DNA of 64,000 bases from Camillea tinctor (Eukaryota > Ascomycota > Sordariomycetes > Xylariales > Xylariaceae): contig MU394127.1 of the NCBI GenBank assembly GCA_022578605.1, forward strand, positions 124,001 to 188,000, read 5' to 3'. The position numbers were made by a program, and so were the translations under genes. Shown here one piece after another: positions 62,541-64,000 of the stretch; the stretch's first letter is position 1, and every line of letters starts with the position of its first letter. The notes under the pieces were generated by a model that saw nothing but the letters and a program-made list of their open reading frames with translations, ran no database searches and was not told where the DNA came from.

Positions 62541-64000
62541 GTTGCTCTAGGGGGACTGGCACCGCCTGCTGGTATCACGACTACCTACCAACTCTACCTC
62601 GGGATTGAAGATTGGAGACTACGAGGGCGTTGATGAGGGGATTTTAGGGGGGGATCATTGGGTGCTGTGCTTTGGCTTGGATGGTATAACAGGTTGGATG
62701 GAAATACCCATCGGATACTTCTGGAACTCTCTACAGCTCTCTAATTGTTAGGACTAGAGTACAAGGAATCAACTGGCACCCCATCATACTACTGCAAGCT
62801 GGCGTTATTCTAGTTCCCTCAGTGTTTGTAATTCCCTATCACCACTATAAATACAGATGCCTTATGCTAAGATAAATACCTATAGTCAGGTAGTTCTAAT
62901 GACTGGCTTATTCTAAAAAAGGGGGTATTCACATTCACATCCACCAAAAATGTACCGGAAATAACACAGCAGGTGCAATACGCAGGAAATCAATTCACCA
63001 ACTGCAGCAACTATAACTCCCATATGGGGGGATGAAATAAGAAAAATACCTAGGTACAGAACGGAGAGAGAAGCGACGAAAATAAACCCCCCTTTCCCTC
63101 AATCAGGGAGTTGTAGTCTAGTTTGCCAGCTGCCCCGGCCCCGCCCGGACCCCCGCGCACCGTCCAAACAAACGTCCTCCGCCCCGGCACCCGCCCCGCT
63201 CCGCAGCAACCGGACTACATGCCGGTCCGGCAATCAACCACGTACCCCCGGTTGCAGCAACTACATCCGGTGGCAGGGGGTGCAAACACCAGAGGAGGGA
63301 TTTGCTGATGCGCATTTCCTTCGACGGCTCTTGCCTGTTGGTCTGGTTGGTGTACATAGGTACCTTAGTACGTAGGTACTTCTTCACATGGACAAAACGC
63401 AGCATAGGACTGCGCAGCACGGCACGATGACGAACGCTTGCACCCGCCTGGTTTGGATTGGTTTTGTTGACTGTGGGGATGTATTTGTACTTTGTATGTG
63501 GTGTATTATTTTCACGGGGAGGTACGTGGTCTTTGTTGTGGTGATACTTTGTGACTTCACTTCAGCCTGCCAGCCAGCCAGCTAGACACGTGAAATCGCA
63601 GGGCATTCCCCATGGAAGCTTGTTAAGCTGGATGGGTGGTGATGGATCATCTGGTGTGTACATAACAGTATACTATGAAATGGATTATGTGGTAACTGAG
63701 TTACATCACCCCTATCCCCCTTTCAGGTTGTGATTATGAGATGTAGGTGTTTAATATATGTCATCTAATTTCTTCCCCCCCTTGGTGAATCTTTGAAGAT
63801 ATATAACTTGAGAGGTTCTTGATTTGACCCTATTCATCTACATGTAAATCGTGTCTCATTATACCTTCGGTATGATATGGAAATCAGATATTAGAGAATA
63901 CAGATAGTTATTAGATGTAGAATGGATATATTTACTATTACGTAGAGAAAATCCATCAAATATACAATGAGCATATGACATTCCTGAATAATAGCATTAA
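62541..64000. other. Right-end intergenic stretch, no gene seen
   Basis: Non-coding or unrecognised. It has one TACCTAGGTA palindrome (63047-63056) and a GC-rich Pro-codon patch at 63120-63220 that matches no protein I know. The last ~250 bp are AT-rich. Confidence 0.5.

Overview
The window comes from a filamentous ascomycete (Pezizomycotina, most likely a Sordariomycete; I cannot name the species). The genes are compact and have short introns (mostly 43-160 nt) with GT..AG ends and CTAAC-like branch sites. Several families are fungal specialities: a HET-domain remnant, an N. crassa-type 7-Cys metallothionein, and fungal DUF7025/AAA and transmembrane-ankyrin proteins. Gene models were built by hand: I joined exons at visible splice sites and required frame closure and recognisable protein across each junction.

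Layout. 1-8.9 kb is a gene desert with simple repeats. 8.9-18.2 kb is a conserved core block: Prp4 spliceosomal kinase (-), Tma7 (+), a PAQR/haemolysin-III receptor (+) and a WD-repeat TFIIIC subunit (-). 18.2-32 kb is an AT-rich accessory stretch: a 286-aa ankyrin protein, an F-box protein, then a three-gene group. That group is a patatin-like phospholipase, a small antisense-strand protein ending in a CaaX box, and an unknown protein. 32-39 kb returns to metabolism: acetolactate synthase Ilv2 (-) and a sulfatase (+). 39-45 kb holds a 1460-aa transmembrane/ankyrin protein flanked by two diverged direct copies of a metallothionein locus, one broken and one intact. 45-46 kb carries an AT-rich tRNA-related repeat pair with transition-only differences. 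47-50 kb has galactokinase and a secreted Ser/Thr-rich protein. 50.7-52.4 kb is a graveyard of an AAA ATPase and a HET-protein tail. 54-62.5 kb has an annexin, an ABCC transporter and an unknown gene with an in-frame TAG.

Most interesting observation. The three adjacent genes at 26.3-30.7 kb all carry the same short motif, N-x-A-x-(G)-(G)-A-x-Q-x-N. It occurs twice at the C-terminus of the patatin-like phospholipase, twice at the C-terminus of the small CaaX protein, and once at the extreme N-terminus of the third protein. This layout mirrors fungal amyloid signalling systems (HET-s/NWD2, PP-motif and sigma-motif clusters), in which a receptor carries a single N-terminal motif and membrane-acting effectors carry C-terminal copies. 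I propose a candidate amyloid-type signalling cluster with two different membrane-directed partners, a lipid hydrolase and a prenylatable small protein. The motif copies are read directly from sequence; the function is inference.
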